From: Bactericera cockerelli
Lineage: Eukaryota > Arthropoda > Insecta > Hemiptera > Triozidae
Direction of reading: 5' to 3'
Length of the DNA: 64,000 nucleotides
NCBI GenBank assembly: GCA_024516035.1
Contig: CM044955.1
Coordinates: 43,528,592 to 43,592,591 of the forward strand
In this document: one piece after another, positions 34,114 to 46,899 of the stretch
Layout: every line of letters starts with the position of its first letter
Position numbering within the stretch: position 1 is the stretch's first letter
Translations under genes and position numbers: made by a program
Notes under the pieces: model-generated
Seen by the model: only the letters and a program-made list of their open reading frames with translations
What the model was told of the DNA's origin: nothing
Database searches by the model: none

Positions 34114-34132
34114 TGTGTGTGTGTTTGTGTGT
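34051..34132. repeat. (GT)n/(GA)n microsatellite
   Basis: GTGTGT run interrupted by GAGAGA; the alternating purine-pyrimidine part is Z-DNA-prone. Confidence 0.95.
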
Positions 34133-34638
34133 ATGGGTTCAATGCCCGGCCAATAGAAGATTTTTCCGCTTTTTTGAACACTGTCAATTTTAATGTATAA
34201 CTATTTTCTTCTTTCTTGTAGGCATACCAAAACTGACAATACATCAGAACATTTTTTTATACATAGGCACCCTAACACTGAACAAACTATTTTAATTTTT
34301 GCATATAAGTATGTGCTGACAACGTTAGCTAATATTATATTCCCGTTATTTTTCAGTCAAATTGAGATGCTCGTTGGTTTTGTTCAAGGGAGGTTTGAAA
34401 GCAACTGAGTTCCTTGGTGTCTTAACTCGAAACTCATTCCTGCAATCTGAACACCTGTCTTTCAAGTGTATGTAACTTTGTGTTAGTGCAAAACTTTACT
34501 CGGGGTAGATTACGAAGTACAAACTTTACGTGGAACCACCATGTGCGTGTGTCTTGCGTTTCAATTACATTAAGTACCTTACGTACAAGGGCTTGACGAA
34601 TACGAACAAAAAAATAATATACAGTCAAAAAACTCTTA

Positions 34639-34775
34639 GGGTGGAATGAATAGACGTTTTTGGAATACCTCTGTTGCACTAAGTCTCGTTTTGCGTACAA
34701 TCTTAGATAGGGAAAATCGATGTTAAGTTACGAACTTATGACTTAAGTTCTCGATTTGGTCTATTATATTCGTCC
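34639..34775. mobile_element. PIF/Harbinger-like MITE (copy 1)
   Basis: Starts GGGTGGAATGAATAGACG and ends as the reverse of GGACGAATATAATAGACC. Flanked by TTA (34636-34638, 34776-34778), the 3-bp duplication expected for PIF/Harbinger. Interior phrases (GCACTAAGTC, TGCGTAC, AGATAGGGAAAATCGA) recur in the element at 52095-52223. Confidence 0.75.
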
Positions 34776-35581
34776 TTAGTCCTTATCGATGTTTCCTGGA
34801 ATATTAAATTTTCAGGAACATATTGCCGGTCCCTTGAGTTTCCTGTCTATCCAGGTTCAATTCTCTTGAATATTCAGAATTGCCATGATTATGAGTAACC
34901 CTTCATATACAAAATACATATCAATAATAATTTATGTATGCACACTATACAGCTAAATCAGATGGCTGGTAAATAATATTAGAAGTACCTACGTAGGTTA
35001 AGAAATCAAGTTAGCCAGGAATTTGAGATGGCAAAATCTACAAATTAGTATTGATTTTTATCTATTAAATTAATTTACCCAACTGATTTTTGTTGTGCTT
35101 GAAAGTAACAAATTCACAAAATATAACAAAAATCATTTTTTGATTGGTTGTGCGGTTGTATACCATCAGTTGCAATAGGTATTTACGTTCTACCTCAGAT
35201 AATAATTACTTTTTTCTGTGTCAATAGGTAAGTAATTACCTGTCTGACTTTTTTATTCGTCTCTCTCTCGGTCTCGCTCTTCCTCCCATCCCTCCCTCCC
35301 CCCCTCCCTCTCATCAAGCCTCTACGTTTTGTCAAAGTGAAAACATTCCACTCTATATGTAAATTATGTCGACTTGTTATATGGTATGATCTTAACTTTA
35401 TTTCATATGGTGTGAGGTATGATATTACATTGTTTACACACAATACATGTAACTCCATAGAATAAATACTCGCGTGTTTGAGCGTACAGTGTTTCTTATA
35501 TGATAATGAAAAGTTGAAAATCTTTCAAGTAAACAAAAATTGGACTTTAAAGGTCAAAATTACCAGACAAAATTGGAAACA

Positions 35582-35608
35582 CTGCCTCAAAAAAAAAAAA
35601 AAAAAAAA
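35582..35608. repeat. Poly(A) run
   Basis: About 20 consecutive A residues after CTGCCTC; no clear polyadenylation signal or flanking duplication, so a retroposed origin is unproven. Confidence 0.7.
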
Positions 35609-35695
35609 CTGGGTTAGAGTTTCGATTGGACTATAAGTTGAAGGGGGATGAAATGGCATTATGAAATTGTGTAGTTAAATTGGAAATAATATATA

Positions 35696-36227
35696 CAGTA
35701 GAAATCGTTTATAACGAACTTCAAGGGACCGGACAGATTTGTTCCTTATAGCCGATTTTCACTATAAGGAACAAGTTCACTATATCCGATATGTATCGCT
35801 TATAGAGAACAATGTACGTTATAAGGGAACTTCGTAAGACATGAAAAATGTACAATTATGTATGAATGTAGGTACATTCATAATCCACTAATTCAAAATC
35901 TGAAACAATACTATCTTTAAAGTTCCTAAAAAAATGATCTATATTAGACAGGTCACTCATCTACTCCTTGACAAAAATCTGCATAACTAAACATGTTTTC
36001 TGTTTTACTCACAGAGCATCAAAATGAATTTTGTACGTTATAACCGATAGAAAGTAGCCACGGGACTTGAGAATTTGTTCGCTAAAGCCGATATTGTTCC
36101 TAATAGCCGATGTTTGTTATAAACGATACCAATGTTAATTTTCCATAAGTCTCCAAGGGACCGGAGATTTTGTTTGCTATAGCCGATTGTTCGTTATAAA
36201 CGGTGTCGTTATAAACGATTTCTACTG
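35696..36227. mobile_element. pogo/Tigger-like MITE
   Basis: Perfect inverted ends with CAGTAGAAATCGTTTATAAC as the first 20 bases, flanked by TA on both sides (35694-35695, 36228-36229). Interior carries repeated 'GGGACCGGA...TTCG/TTATAGCCGA' modules. 532 bp without coding capacity. The CAGTAGAAA start is typical of pogo/Tigger-type Tc1/mariner elements. Confidence 0.88.
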
Positions 36228-36459
36228 TATTTCTTTTCTAGAAGAAAAGTTCCATCGTTTTCTAAATGATTGATCAACATGAATTCTAATCCAATCCGAA
36301 TGTATAAAATTAAAAATAAATTAAAACTAGATTAATAAAAAGAAATATGTTAATTATTTCAGAACTCAATGCTCTGAGATGAATTTTAAAAATGCAAAAT
36401 TTAAATAATTGAACAGAGAAAGCAAAAGGGCAGGAGGTAGGTAGGGAAATAATTTTCCA

Positions 36460-36464
<5 letters not shown>

Positions 36465-36493
<29 letters not shown>
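36465..36493. repeat. Poly(A) run
   Basis: About 28 consecutive A residues. Confidence 0.9.
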
Positions 36494-36495
<2 letters not shown>

Positions 36496-37034
36496 AAATA
36501 AAAGCTCAGGTTGGAATATTCAATGAGCTCGCTGCTGCGTTCATACCGGAGATTGAATCAGGTGAAATAAATTTAATAACTACATTAATTTATACAGGGT
36601 TTAAAGTACTTAGCCATAAGTAAATGAAATTGAAGAAAAATTAATTTAGCCAAGCACGAATTGGTAGATAGGTACCTATTAGTAAAAATATTATTTCTTC
36701 TCGTTAGTAAAATAGAACAGTTGAATTATTGTTTTTCTTGGTCTACCTATAGAAACTCAAACCTCTGGCTTGATATAAAGACCACTAACTTACTACGTTC
36801 ATAACTTAAATTTAACTATTGAAGTTGTCATTAATACTAATATACTGTGAGGTGTACACTCTATTTTTTTTAAAAAGATGAGTGCTTCACAGCCTTTTTT
36901 TTCGTAACCATGAAACAGGAGCCGTAGTATGCCTCCCCTCCAATGGGTGAGAAGTTAGACAATACTTCTTATATAGTTGCTAAATCAACACGAGTGCACC
37001 GGAGGTATCCCTTACAAACAACTGTGACCAAATT

Positions 37035-37130
37035 TTGAATACAATTTTTTGACGGCGCGGGGTTTCGAACTCGGGACCTTCCGTATGGAAAGCGAGTGCT
37101 TCTTGCACATTATCTTGTTTTGCAAAGACA
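37035..37130 (-). mobile_element. tRNA-like SINE fragment
   Basis: Reverse strand: CAAGAAGCACTCGCTTTCC then GAAGGTCCCGAGTTCGAAAC (box B). Anticodon-arm geometry is loose and the 3' stem does not close, so a SINE remnant is preferred over a working tRNA. Confidence 0.45.
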
Positions 37131-37339
37131 TACATACAGGTAATATATTACATACAATATGGGTATTTGGTGGCTAACCACTTGCCCATAATAAACGTAT
37201 AATACTACTTATACATAATGTATTGTTATATGGTATTTTGACGTTGACTAAAGAGTGAAAACGCCGCATGTCGGTTCACAAATGCATAATCTCACATAAA
37301 TCCCTGTTGGTTTGTCCTAACAGCACTTCAGATAACAAC

Positions 37340-37670
37340 TTGCGAATAGTTTATCACAACAGGTGTCGAGACGCGACGCGAGAAGCATTCATTTCGCCAG
37401 GACAGAGATAAAAGTGGCAATTATTTACAGAGCACTGGACACGGACTCCAATCTCCTCCGCTCCGGTGGAGTGGACAATTATTTGCTCCATTCAGACTCG
37501 CCGGGCTACATAAACAGGGAAACTTTTTTTTTGTGGACCTTTTTATTTATGAGCCGGCCGGAGACGCCTTGTATTCGACCCATAAATACCCCCCCCGACC
37601 CACCCCTCACCTCGCCCTTCCGTCCACCGCCAGCCCAGCTTTCGTCGGCACGAGTTGTAAATTTCGCATA
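37340..37670. promoter_or_regulatory. GC/CpG-rich non-coding island in intron A-B
   Basis: Sharply richer in GC and CpG than neighbouring intron, non-repetitive, and open on both strands (102 and 66 codons) without any known domain. Contains GATAAAAGTGGCAATTATTT, CCGCTCCGGTGGAGTGGAC, GGGCTACATAAACAGGGAAA and TTTATGAGCCGGCCGGAGAC. It resembles a conserved enhancer or internal promoter of a developmental gene. An unrecognised short exon cannot be excluded, but no phase-compatible Ig motif is present. Confidence 0.35.
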
Positions 37671-38153
37671 ATTTTCGTTGAATAATTAGGTTAGGCGAGG
37701 TAATGTTTTGTTGGTGCAGTAAAATTTGAAATGTACTGTACATTGTACAAATATACAGTGGTACACTGGTACACCTCTGCTTGTGAATTCTTCTAAGTGC
37801 TGCGCTTTTTTAATTTTGTTACCTCGAATTTGTCTGTGGGTTACAGTGCAAGGCATTTTTCTGAAGAAAAATTGCTCCTATCTCAGTTTCTGTCATTTCT
37901 ATAAGAGAGAAAAAAAAAATTATAAAATCTATTCCATAAATAGGGCACATTTCAGGTATAATGTTGTTTGCTTAACATACATACCCCTCATACATCCGAA
38001 TTTTAATTTTCTGTGGTACGTTTTTTACATTTTTTTTATTTTTTATATACTCGTATATAGGTACTTATATTTATATTTATCTTCCATAGGCCCTTAAAAA
38101 TGAGTTTGAAAATACTGCATATTGCCATTCTATTGTATATAAATTTTCCTAAT

Positions 38154-38180
38154 GTTTTTTTTTTTTTTTTTTTTTTTTTA
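38154..38180. repeat. Poly(T) run
   Basis: About 25 consecutive T residues. Confidence 0.9.
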
Positions 38181-38847
38181 ATAAATTTTAAATTAGTACC
38201 TAGGAATTCGTTTTTGGAGCCATAGTTTCATCATTCACGTATATTTTTTATTGTGATATCACAATGGGTAATAAAAATCCACTGATCACCTAGAAATTGT
38301 CAACAGAATTAATTGCCTTCGCTACCAATTGGTGCAAAAAAAAAAAAAATATGGCTTGAAAAAAAAAATTAACAGCCTTTTACTTGCTTTATCTTATATT
38401 ATAGGTACATACATATTATAAAATGATTCGTTTGTGTGTATGTTTAGTCGCGTAAAACTCGAGAACCACAAGTCGGATTGAGCTGAAATTTTGAATGGTT
38501 ACCAGTTACCAATAACAGGCTCATTAACGTCAATTTTCCAAAAGTTGAGGGGAGATATTATGCTGAAATGTCGTCTTCCTGCCCAGCAGCAGGCTGCCCG
38601 AAGACAAAAAAAAAACGCTTGCATACGAGTCTGCAACCATTTCGACATTTTCATCTTTACTATTCAAGGTCCAAAACCCAACTGACCAAATTTCGTATTG
38701 TGCGCATGACACACACTTTCCCTCTTCTCTTAGGGTTGCAATATCGAAACGAAAATATCGATATTAGGTATATCGATAATATCGAAACCATAATATCGAT
38801 ATCCGATATTAGAAGACTTCTCTCCCTTTACAATTCGATATTTCGTT

Positions 38848-38915
38848 ACATAATATCGTTACATAATATCGTTACATAATATCGTTACATAATATCGTTA
38901 CATAATTTCGTCACA
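38848..38915. repeat. 13-bp tandem repeat (ATATCGTTACATA)
   Basis: About five head-to-tail units, preceded at 38742-38815 by a cluster of ATATCGAT/ATCGAAA motifs, a diverged member of the same low-complexity tract. Confidence 0.85.
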
Positions 38916-38939
38916 TAATTTTGGTTATGTGCCAGAGCA

Positions 38940-39260
38940 AAGACATGAAAATGTCAAAAACTGTGATAGGGATAAAATCAAAAATAGAGGGAGAGAGAGA
39001 GAGGCATAATGGAGATAAATAGAAGGACAGAGGGAGAAAGAGAGGGAGACACAAAGTGTAACGAGTAAGGGAGAAGGCGGAAGAGAAAAAGAGAAAGAGG
39101 AGGGAGACGAGGAGTTACACAGAAGGTGGGGGGAGAGAAATAGGCAGGCAGGGGTGTGAAAAGGTCCGTAATGAACAATAATTACAATAGCTCCATAGAA
39201 TTCACCCCCCACCCCCCCGCTTAATCACAAAGAAGGCCGGGAGAGAGAGAGGTGCGGGGC
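38940..39260. repeat. Long polypurine tract
   Basis: Strongly A/G-biased + strand (GAGAGAGAGAGAGGC, AGGGAGAAAGAGAGGGAGAC, GAGAAAAAGAGAAAGAGG). The minus-strand Ser/Leu/Pro frames are by-products. Confidence 0.75.
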
Positions 39261-40486
39261 AGGGGGCATCAGCTTTTTATCTGGCACTCTTCCGCTTGGT
39301 CGAATCTTTGCAAATCACCATTTGGAATTCAAATTTTGATAATTTGTTTTGTGTCGTCGACTCGTTACCTCCTTGTAAACTCAGCGGGTGAGCCAAAAGA
39401 TTGGTGGGTCGGAGGGAAGGGTGAGCCATCTAGAGGAGGAGCTGTAATGTAGGGCAGTTTGGTGTCGTTTAGATAATATTAATATAGGGCAGGGGGAGGT
39501 GGTCTCAAGTCAATAATGTAGGAGAAGCTCATGCATTTAGGGGAGGGAGTGATGTTACCATATTGAGGAGGTGTAGTTCTTTGAATTTTGGTGTATTTAG
39601 TATTTAAGTGGAGAATTTTAAGAACTGACAACGTGTGAATTCGGTTTTGGGTATTAATTTTGCCCGAAATCATAGCATGGCCCGAAAACTCATTCACGAA
39701 AATATCCGAAATCCTTACATTTTTGATAGGAGTACCACAAGATTTTATAATTCCGCCACTGACTGAGAGAAATGAAGGTAACGAAGAATTCCAGGATGAA
39801 AAAGCATGATGCAGATAAGGAAGAGGATGAAATGACTAGGACACAACATAGAAGGGATGAGATAGAGCGTAATTAACGGTCTGAACTCCTAAGAGAAAAC
39901 GTCATTAGAATTAATTACACTTAATTTACGTTAAATTTGGGGAAGTAGGTAATTCCTAGAGCTTTATGTTTGTATGTACTATGAAGAGGTACCTCTTTTT
40001 CTTACTTCTGGTGGATGTCGAGAAAAGAATAGATGTTTCGGAAGTTACTTTCGTTTCAACTCTCAAGTTCACTACAGATCCATTGTTGATGGGGTGACTT
40101 TGCCCGATGTATTTCGCAAGCTGGAGTCTTACAAGACTTGGTTCCTCAGTTGCAGCCGCTGTCTCAGATACAGCCGTAAGTCGCAGCCGCAAAACGCGTA
40201 GGGGAAATAGTTAGTACCTTGAGCGGCAGTAGAAGAAGAACAAGCCCACATTCCAGAAACCTTTGTCACTCTCATAATTCCCAAAACTCCCTTTCCACCG
40301 TCACACAACGCACTCTGAATGGTCATTTAGTTAGAATCAACCAATCAGAGTGCTTTGTGTGATGGTTGAAAACGGGATTTAAGTATGAGAGTGATTTCTA
40401 GAACGAGGTCGGTTGTTGGAGTCCAAATATAGCCAAGTCAAGTAGGACGGCATAGATAAAATAGACGCGTTTTAACTTCCTATGTC

Positions 40487-40740
40487 TTGCACGCACGGTG
40501 ACCTGGGTTCGATCCCCAGCGAGGCAGGAACTTTTCTGCTCTGTTCTTGGGTGTTCGGGGTCCACTCATATCTCGTGAGGAAAACTGAGTAGCTGCTTTA
40601 ATGTGAGCAGCGACCAGTGGTGGAATTATAGACTAAAATAAGATTTTAGGATATTAAAAAATATGGAAAAGTCCTATAATTCTGTGTTACCCACTAAAAA
40701 TTGTGATATAATCACACAAAGAAACACATTTATTTATTTA
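40487..40740 (+). mobile_element. tRNA SINE family 2 at the exon B splice acceptor
   Basis: Head CACGCACGGTGACCTGGG with GGTTCGATCCCCAGC box B, then CTCTGTTCTTGGGTGTTCGG, CCACTCATATCTCGTGAGG and a tail ending TTATTTATTTA. The duplications TTTAACTTCCTATGTC (40471-40486) and TTTACCTTCCTATGTC (40741-40756) differ at one base. The right duplication ends 12 bp before the exon B acceptor AG (40767-40768), so the insertion split the original acceptor region. Confidence 0.88.
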
Positions 40741-40768
40741 TTTACCTTCCTATGTCCTCTTGTTCCAG

Positions 40769-40911
40769 AGAACTGCTGGACAATGGAAGCCTCTACATCC
40801 CTCCCTTCCCTCCCGAGCAGTTCACCTCAGCACTGCATGCCTCTGTGTACCGCTGTGAAGCCAGCAATGCTGTTGGCAGTATTCTCTCACGAAACGTCAA
40901 ACTCAAACCTG
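40769..40911 (+). CDS. Dscam-family exon B: second half of Ig domain 1
   Basis: Acceptor TGTTCCAG ends at 40768 and donor CCTG|GTAAG is at 40911/40912. The first base completes the split Arg codon from exon A; from 40770 the frame reads ELLDNGSLYIPP, then ASVYRCEASNAVGSILSR and NVKLKP. This is the DxGxL...YxCxAxNxxG pattern of the second half of an Ig domain, with the second Ig cysteine in YRCEAS, closely resembling Ig1 of insect Dscams. It ends with one base (G) that completes an Ala codon with exon C. The upstream intron is 19,783 bp. A tRNA-derived SINE sits directly against the acceptor, and its target-site duplication covers sequence that would normally hold the branch site and pyrimidine tract. 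Confidence 0.9.
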
Positions 40912-41905
40912 GTAAGACTTCCTTTCAGACCCTACTACTAATCTACGATTAATATAGTATAATCTAGTTACCTATACATGAACACACACAGATGATAAAG
41001 CTATATTATAAAAAAAATCTATTTTCTCTTCCATTAACTCAAACTATTTTTGAAAATTTGATATATTTGTACATTGAATACTATAATTAAAAGATTTCAT
41101 GAGTACGGCATTTAATCGTTTCTCTCCTTTTAACTGAAAAATAACTCAATTTCTAATTACATAAATAACGCCAATGTAAATTTCACGGTTAGTTCAGTCC
41201 TTGTCTTGGAAGGACACGCATGGGTTAAAGTCATTAGGACACAACATGCTTCATTTGACAATTCGGACATTAGGGACAAAAGTTTTCCCAGGAAAACAAA
41301 TTTTCAGAAAACTCTTTGTACGGTGCTGACATCTCACAATGCTTTCTGCGGAACACCTAACTGTGTTTCTTTCTTTCTTCCAATAATTACAAATTCTGGA
41401 GAAACATTCCATTCTTTAAAGCATTTATACGGCAAGTACAAATTCGTTTCCAGGAAGAATCACGTCACGTTTCCAGGAAGAGTTTCTCTATTTTAGAACA
41501 GCCTGAGTGATGCACCCTGCCTCTGAACAATAGATAGCTCATTACTTGTAGGAAATATGCTGCTCTCTCTCTCTCTCTCTCATATCCCCACTCTCATTCT
41601 ATTTTTTAATCTCACCACATATCTATTATTCAATCTCACCACATATTATCTATTTTTCAGTGAAGAGTTATTCAAATTACCCATTTTTAAACTTCAGTGA
41701 AGTTTCCACAAAAGAAAATTGCAATGCTCCCTCTGTTTCGCAAGAGTACCTAAAGGAAAGCAACAAAATACCTACTAGATGCAATAAAGCTCCTGTGATC
41801 TCTTTACACATCTCACTGCTTCTCTGACCTTTGTTCTACAATCCAGAAATTACCCGAGAAAAACAATTTGCCCTCATTTCTTCGCTCTATCTCTTTCCTT
41901 CTTCT
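40912..41905. other. Intron B-C, first part
   Basis: No exon or mobile element recognised; the frame at 41206-41496 has no identifiable domain. Confidence 0.5.
41564..41580. repeat. Short (CT)n run
   Basis: Nine CT units. Confidence 0.9.
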
Positions 41906-41909
41906 TGCA

Positions 41910-44430
41910 ACTATTTTCCTTTCTTGTTTTAGTCGTTCTCTGACTGTCATCTGAATGGCATTTTTTTAAAGTAATGTCAATGCTGATTCCAACATGGTCG
42001 AATGGTTCTCAACAATGTTTGTACTTCTCAATACTAGGTGTACTCTTCAGTCCTCATAGAGAACCCTGAGACAATTAAAATCTTTAGTATTGATTAGATA
42101 GCCTACGTCAACTTTCACTACTTACAAAAGTTTTATTGAATTTCAAAGGGAGAAAATGTCACTAAACTATTACTGTCAAGTCTATAGGATATTTTCACCC
42201 AGCCTATATTGCAAATCTTCAATAGACTAACCACTTTTAGGTAAAGAAAAGCAATAAAATACAATTAAATTTTAGTTCAATACAGCAACAAAACAGAATA
42301 ACATATAGACACATACGAACAACAAGACGCTATATGGACAGGGAAAGGATTGAAACATCCCCTCAACACATACTTGACTTCCCATCTGAAAAGCAATTCT
42401 GACATCATTTCCTATCGGAACTCCAAATGGGGAACCCTATTTATCAGATGCTACTCAAAAGAGATACTTCTGAAATAAATGGACCAAATAATAGATACAG
42501 GAAGAGAAAGAGAGAGGAATAGTATCTCTCCTGGAAATTAATGGACAAAGCGATAGGTACAAAACTATAGATGGAGAAATTAAGAGAGGTAGAACGTGTG
42601 AGGTATTAAAGGAGAGATAGAAGAGACGATCGTGGGTACAGAGTTTGCAGGATAAAGAGAGGGAGAGAGAAAGGGAGGAAGAGAGGGAGAGAAAATACAG
42701 AATGATAAAAGAGGGAGAGAGACGAGACGGATAGAGAAGTCAAAGAGCAGTGAATCAAAAAGAAGAAGTTCTCAATTTCCTGTCCAGAGAACAGAGAGAG
42801 GCTTCGGGAAGGAATAGAATAGAACACGGGTCAATAGTACTTAAACACAAATATACAGGGTGATACTGTTGTAAATTGAGAGGTTTTTGGAGGGAATATA
42901 ACACGGGTCAATAGTACTTAAACACAAATATACAGTGTGATACTGAAGTAAACAGAGAGGTTTTTGGAGGGAATATAACAAGTTTTGTCTCGTAGTCTTT
43001 ATTAAAAGAGTGAGAGAGACAAGAGGAAAAACTTATGTGTTTAGGATTTCAAACATGTATGGGACTATTTTCCTTTCTTGTTTTAGTAGTTCTCTGACTG
43101 TCATCTGAATGGCATTTTTAAAAGTAATGTCAATGCTGATTCCAACATGGTCGAATGGTTTTCAACAATGTTTGTACTTCTCGATACTAGGTCTACTCTT
43201 CAGTCTTTGAATATCCCATATAGAACCCTGAGATAATTAAAATCTTTAGTATTGATTAGATAGCCTACGTCAACTTTCACTACTTACAAAAAGTTTTATT
43301 GAATTTCAAAGGGAGAAAATGTCACTAAACTATTACTGTCAAGTCTATAGGATATTTTCACCCAGCCTATATTGCAAATCTTCAATAGACTAACCACTTT
43401 TAGGTAAAGAAAAGCAATAAAATACAATTAAATTTTAGTTCAATACAGCAACAAAACAGAATAACATATAGACACATACGAACAACAAGACGCTATATGG
43501 ACAGGGAAAGGATTGAAACATCCCCTCAACACATACTTGACTTCCCATCTGAAAAGCAATTCTGACATCATTTCCTATCGGAACTCCAAATGGGGAACCC
43601 TATTTATCAGATGCTACTCAAAAGAGATACTTCTGAAATAAATGGACCAAATAATAGATACAGGAAGAGAAAGAGAGAGGAATAGTATCTCTCCTGGAAA
43701 TTAATGGACAAAGCGATAGGTACAAAACTATAGATGGAGAAATTAAGAGAGGTAGAACGTGTGAGGTATTAAAGGAGAGATAGAAGATTCGATCGTGGGT
43801 ACAGAGTTTGCAGGATAAAGAGAGAGAGAGAGAGAAAGAGAGGGAGAGAAAATACAGAATGATAAAGGAGGGAGAGAGACGAGACGGAATGAGAAGTCAA
43901 AGAGCAGTGAATCAAAAAGAAGAAGTTCTCAATTTCCTGTCCAGAGAACAGAGAGAGGCTTCGGGAAGGAATAGAATAGAACACGGGTCAATAGTACTTA
44001 AAACACAAATATACAGTGTGATACTGTAGTAAACAGAGAGGTTTTTTGTAGGGAATAGAACACGGGTCAATAGTACTTAAACACAAATATACAGGGTGAT
44101 ACTGAAGTAAATAGAGAGGTGTTTAGAAAGGATAGAAAACATAGTACCATTAAGATACGATTATCACAGTAAACCTGCTGAAGATGACCCTGTGGTTCAA
44201 TACCAGCTTGTCTACTTAACGGATCCCTTGGAATTGATGTCTTTCCAGCTGACACTTCATTATCAGTCTTTTCTTTCTTTTCCGATTAAGTTTTATTTCT
44301 TTGAAAGTTTTTAGAAAAAAAGAAATTGTGGTTTTGTGTTGGTTAAAGTTTTGTCTCGTAGTCTTTATTAAAAGAGTGAGAGAGACAAGAGGAAAAACTT
44401 ATGTGTTCAGGATTTCAAACATGTATGGGA
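41910..44430. repeat. 1.15-kb tandem segmental duplication
   Basis: The block starting CTATTTTCCTTTCTTGTTTT is at 41911-43064 and again from 43065 to about 44429 (ending CAAACATGTATGGGA), nearly identical over most of its length. The right copy keeps about 200 bp (44120-44347) absent from the left copy. A 75-bp subrepeat with ACACGGGTCAATAGTACTTA appears twice in each copy. Both contain matching purine-rich tracts, which give the twin minus-strand frames at 42606-42827 and 43769-43984. Confidence 0.92.
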
Positions 44431-46100
44431 GAGTTTCAGGAACATTGGTATGTCTTGTAGAGTTTTCTAGACATTATTTAAAGGCGCATTCAAGTGGAAA
44501 ATGTTTTTAATGACTTAAAATTAGTTACTTATTACTATAAAAAGATTTCCAATCATTGGATGTGAATATTTCACCTTTCATTATGATCCTTTCAACATCG
44601 TGAGAATACCTTTGATCCATTTGTCCTTTAGTTGACATAATGTGATCAAATTCTCAAATAAATCAGAATAAATTCATAAACTCTTACACTACCTAGATAA
44701 TAATTCATGAATTTTTATACACACATGCCGAATTCCCCCTCTGCACCGTAAAACTTCAACCAATTCCAATTGTAAAATAGGAGTTTAAAATACCTAAGTA
44801 CCTAAACTATTTTAAAAAAAAAAACTAGATAATCAAACTAGGATCTTAACCAATTGACAACCAATGTAGATAAAATATAATATGTCTTGGTGTCTCTACC
44901 ATCTAATCTATCATGACTAGGAAACTAACAAAATCTCACACCACAGGATTACCAGACTACCCCTAGACCACCAAAAATATCTGACTATCTATCTCGACCT
45001 AAATATCTGACTATCTATCAGAAGAATTTGTCTAAAGAAAATGATTTCTTACATAGGGATTACAAATCCGAATGACATTGTAGAGTCAAGAAGTTGAAAC
45101 CCGACACCTATCTCCTTGTGTCTGAGGAGGAAATAGAGAAACCCTACAATGTCTCCCCCCGCTAAGTAGACTGGAAAATTATAATGCTACTCACCGTGGA
45201 TGTAATTAGGTATTAGTAAATAGTGAGCACCTTGGGTCAACGTAAGACGTAAAAAATACTCGTAAGTACATAATTACATGGATTATTTCTAGAAAAGACA
45301 GTTAGTGCATACTGCATCATTTCAACGAATTTTCGTTTACTTAATATTTTATTCAGTAAAAATGAATGCGACCATTTATAAATGAAAATGATATAGACTA
45401 CGTTTGATGTTATTGATCAATTTTCAGAGGAGAAAGAGAGAAATAATTTTACTGTTGACGATATTGTTCTATGTGTCATTATGTCAAAGTCTCTCAAATT
45501 ATTGATAGCTGGTATATTATTGAGGAGACGAGAGGAAAAGGGTTCATTATTCAATTTCAACATCAAAAAGTTTTCTTTGAGGTATCATCATTTTGACAAA
45601 GTATATATATTATCACTCTATCATAGCTTGGGTAATGGCATTTTGGATTGCTAATGACAACTCACCTGGGACCCGTTGTACTAAAATAAATATACCGTAT
45701 GGTACCGTATAAATAATCTATATTATTAATACATACCTATCCGGGATCAGTACGGTTCAGTTTTGTAACGTATCAGTACACGTAAGTATACGTTGTGAGA
45801 GAAATCTTTACAACCGTACTGATTGGGTATTTATGTTTTGAATTATCTATGATAGATTCAAAATTTTCTATTTATCTCAGTCATATAACCTGTATTGGGT
45901 ATCTTGATAATTATAGTTCTCCAATCAACTACACACAAATGGATCTACCTAGTCAAGAGTAGGTAAAAATGTAATTTTATTGAAGGTAGATGTATCGGTA
46001 CGTTTTGTAAAGGTGTTTATCATACTCCTGAATCAACTAAAATATTAATTAAAAATATAAAATGCATTACATTACAATAATAATATATTGTATGAGTGTT
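44430..46100. other. Intron B-C, middle part
   Basis: A/T-rich; no exon or complete element recognised. Confidence 0.5.
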
Positions 46101-46109
46101 GAATAGGCC

Positions 46110-46330
46110 CCTGAAACTCTAATGTCTGTCGATAAAACAAATGACACGATAAACCCTTTGCAAACGACACGCAGGATAGCTCGTTAAATGCCGCAGTCTT
46201 TCTGCAATCAGTAAATCTGTCATACTTTACTGCCGTCGCTGGTTCCCTCCTTTTCCTTTACCTCCTTGCCTACAAAGCTGTGACCCCCTTGAACGGTATG
46301 AAAATGATATAATCTATGCGGGGCTCTGAA
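46110..46330. promoter_or_regulatory. Candidate conserved non-coding element
   Basis: Non-repetitive, higher-GC stretch with GTCGATAAAACAAATGACAC, GCTCGTTAAATGCCGCAG and TTTACTGCCGTCGCTGG, lacking open frames of note. Proposed only because it differs in composition from the repeat-filled intron. Confidence 0.22.
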
Positions 46331-46899
46331 ATAGTGGAAAGTCATCAAAGAAGAGCCTCCAAGCAGTAGGTACTGATGGAAAATGAATTCATTTTTTCGC
46401 CCTCTGCAGATAAGACGGTTTCTATTATCTAACTAGAGGTAATCTTCGAGAGAGTAGAACGAAATGTTTCAGCTCTTATTTACTTTTCTACTTTATTGTG
46501 AAACTTTATTGTTATGAAAATTTGACCTTGCATCTAGTTATTATATTAAGAGATGTGTACCATCTAGTTATGAACACAAAAAGTGAGAATAAAACCAGTA
46601 TATAAATAAAATGGGTAAAAAAACCTTGGGACTTACATAATGTGAAAATACTTGTACTATTGAAAATTAATTAAAATCGTTTGGCTAGGTACAAGTTGAA
46701 CTCTGATATAACTGCCAGCTTACTGATCCAGTTAGAATATTTTTGACCACCTTCCTGTTTAGAGACTTCTAAACAGACTCAGCCTACCTCAAATAATCAA
46801 TGGTTTCAAATGATATAATATGTATCACGCCTACGTCACTGGTTAAATATTCAGTTGAGTGATCAAAACAATGTAGACTTAAAAGCCAGATTAGTAGGG

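Noticed and set aside
37363..37671. 102-codon frame as a possible Dscam or independent exon
   Set aside because: No Ig motif, no phase-compatible splice pair, proline-rich end; more likely a GC-rich regulatory island.
42606..43984. Twin minus-strand genes with near-identical proteins
   Set aside because: Both are shadows of purine-rich sequence inside the tandem duplication, without domains.
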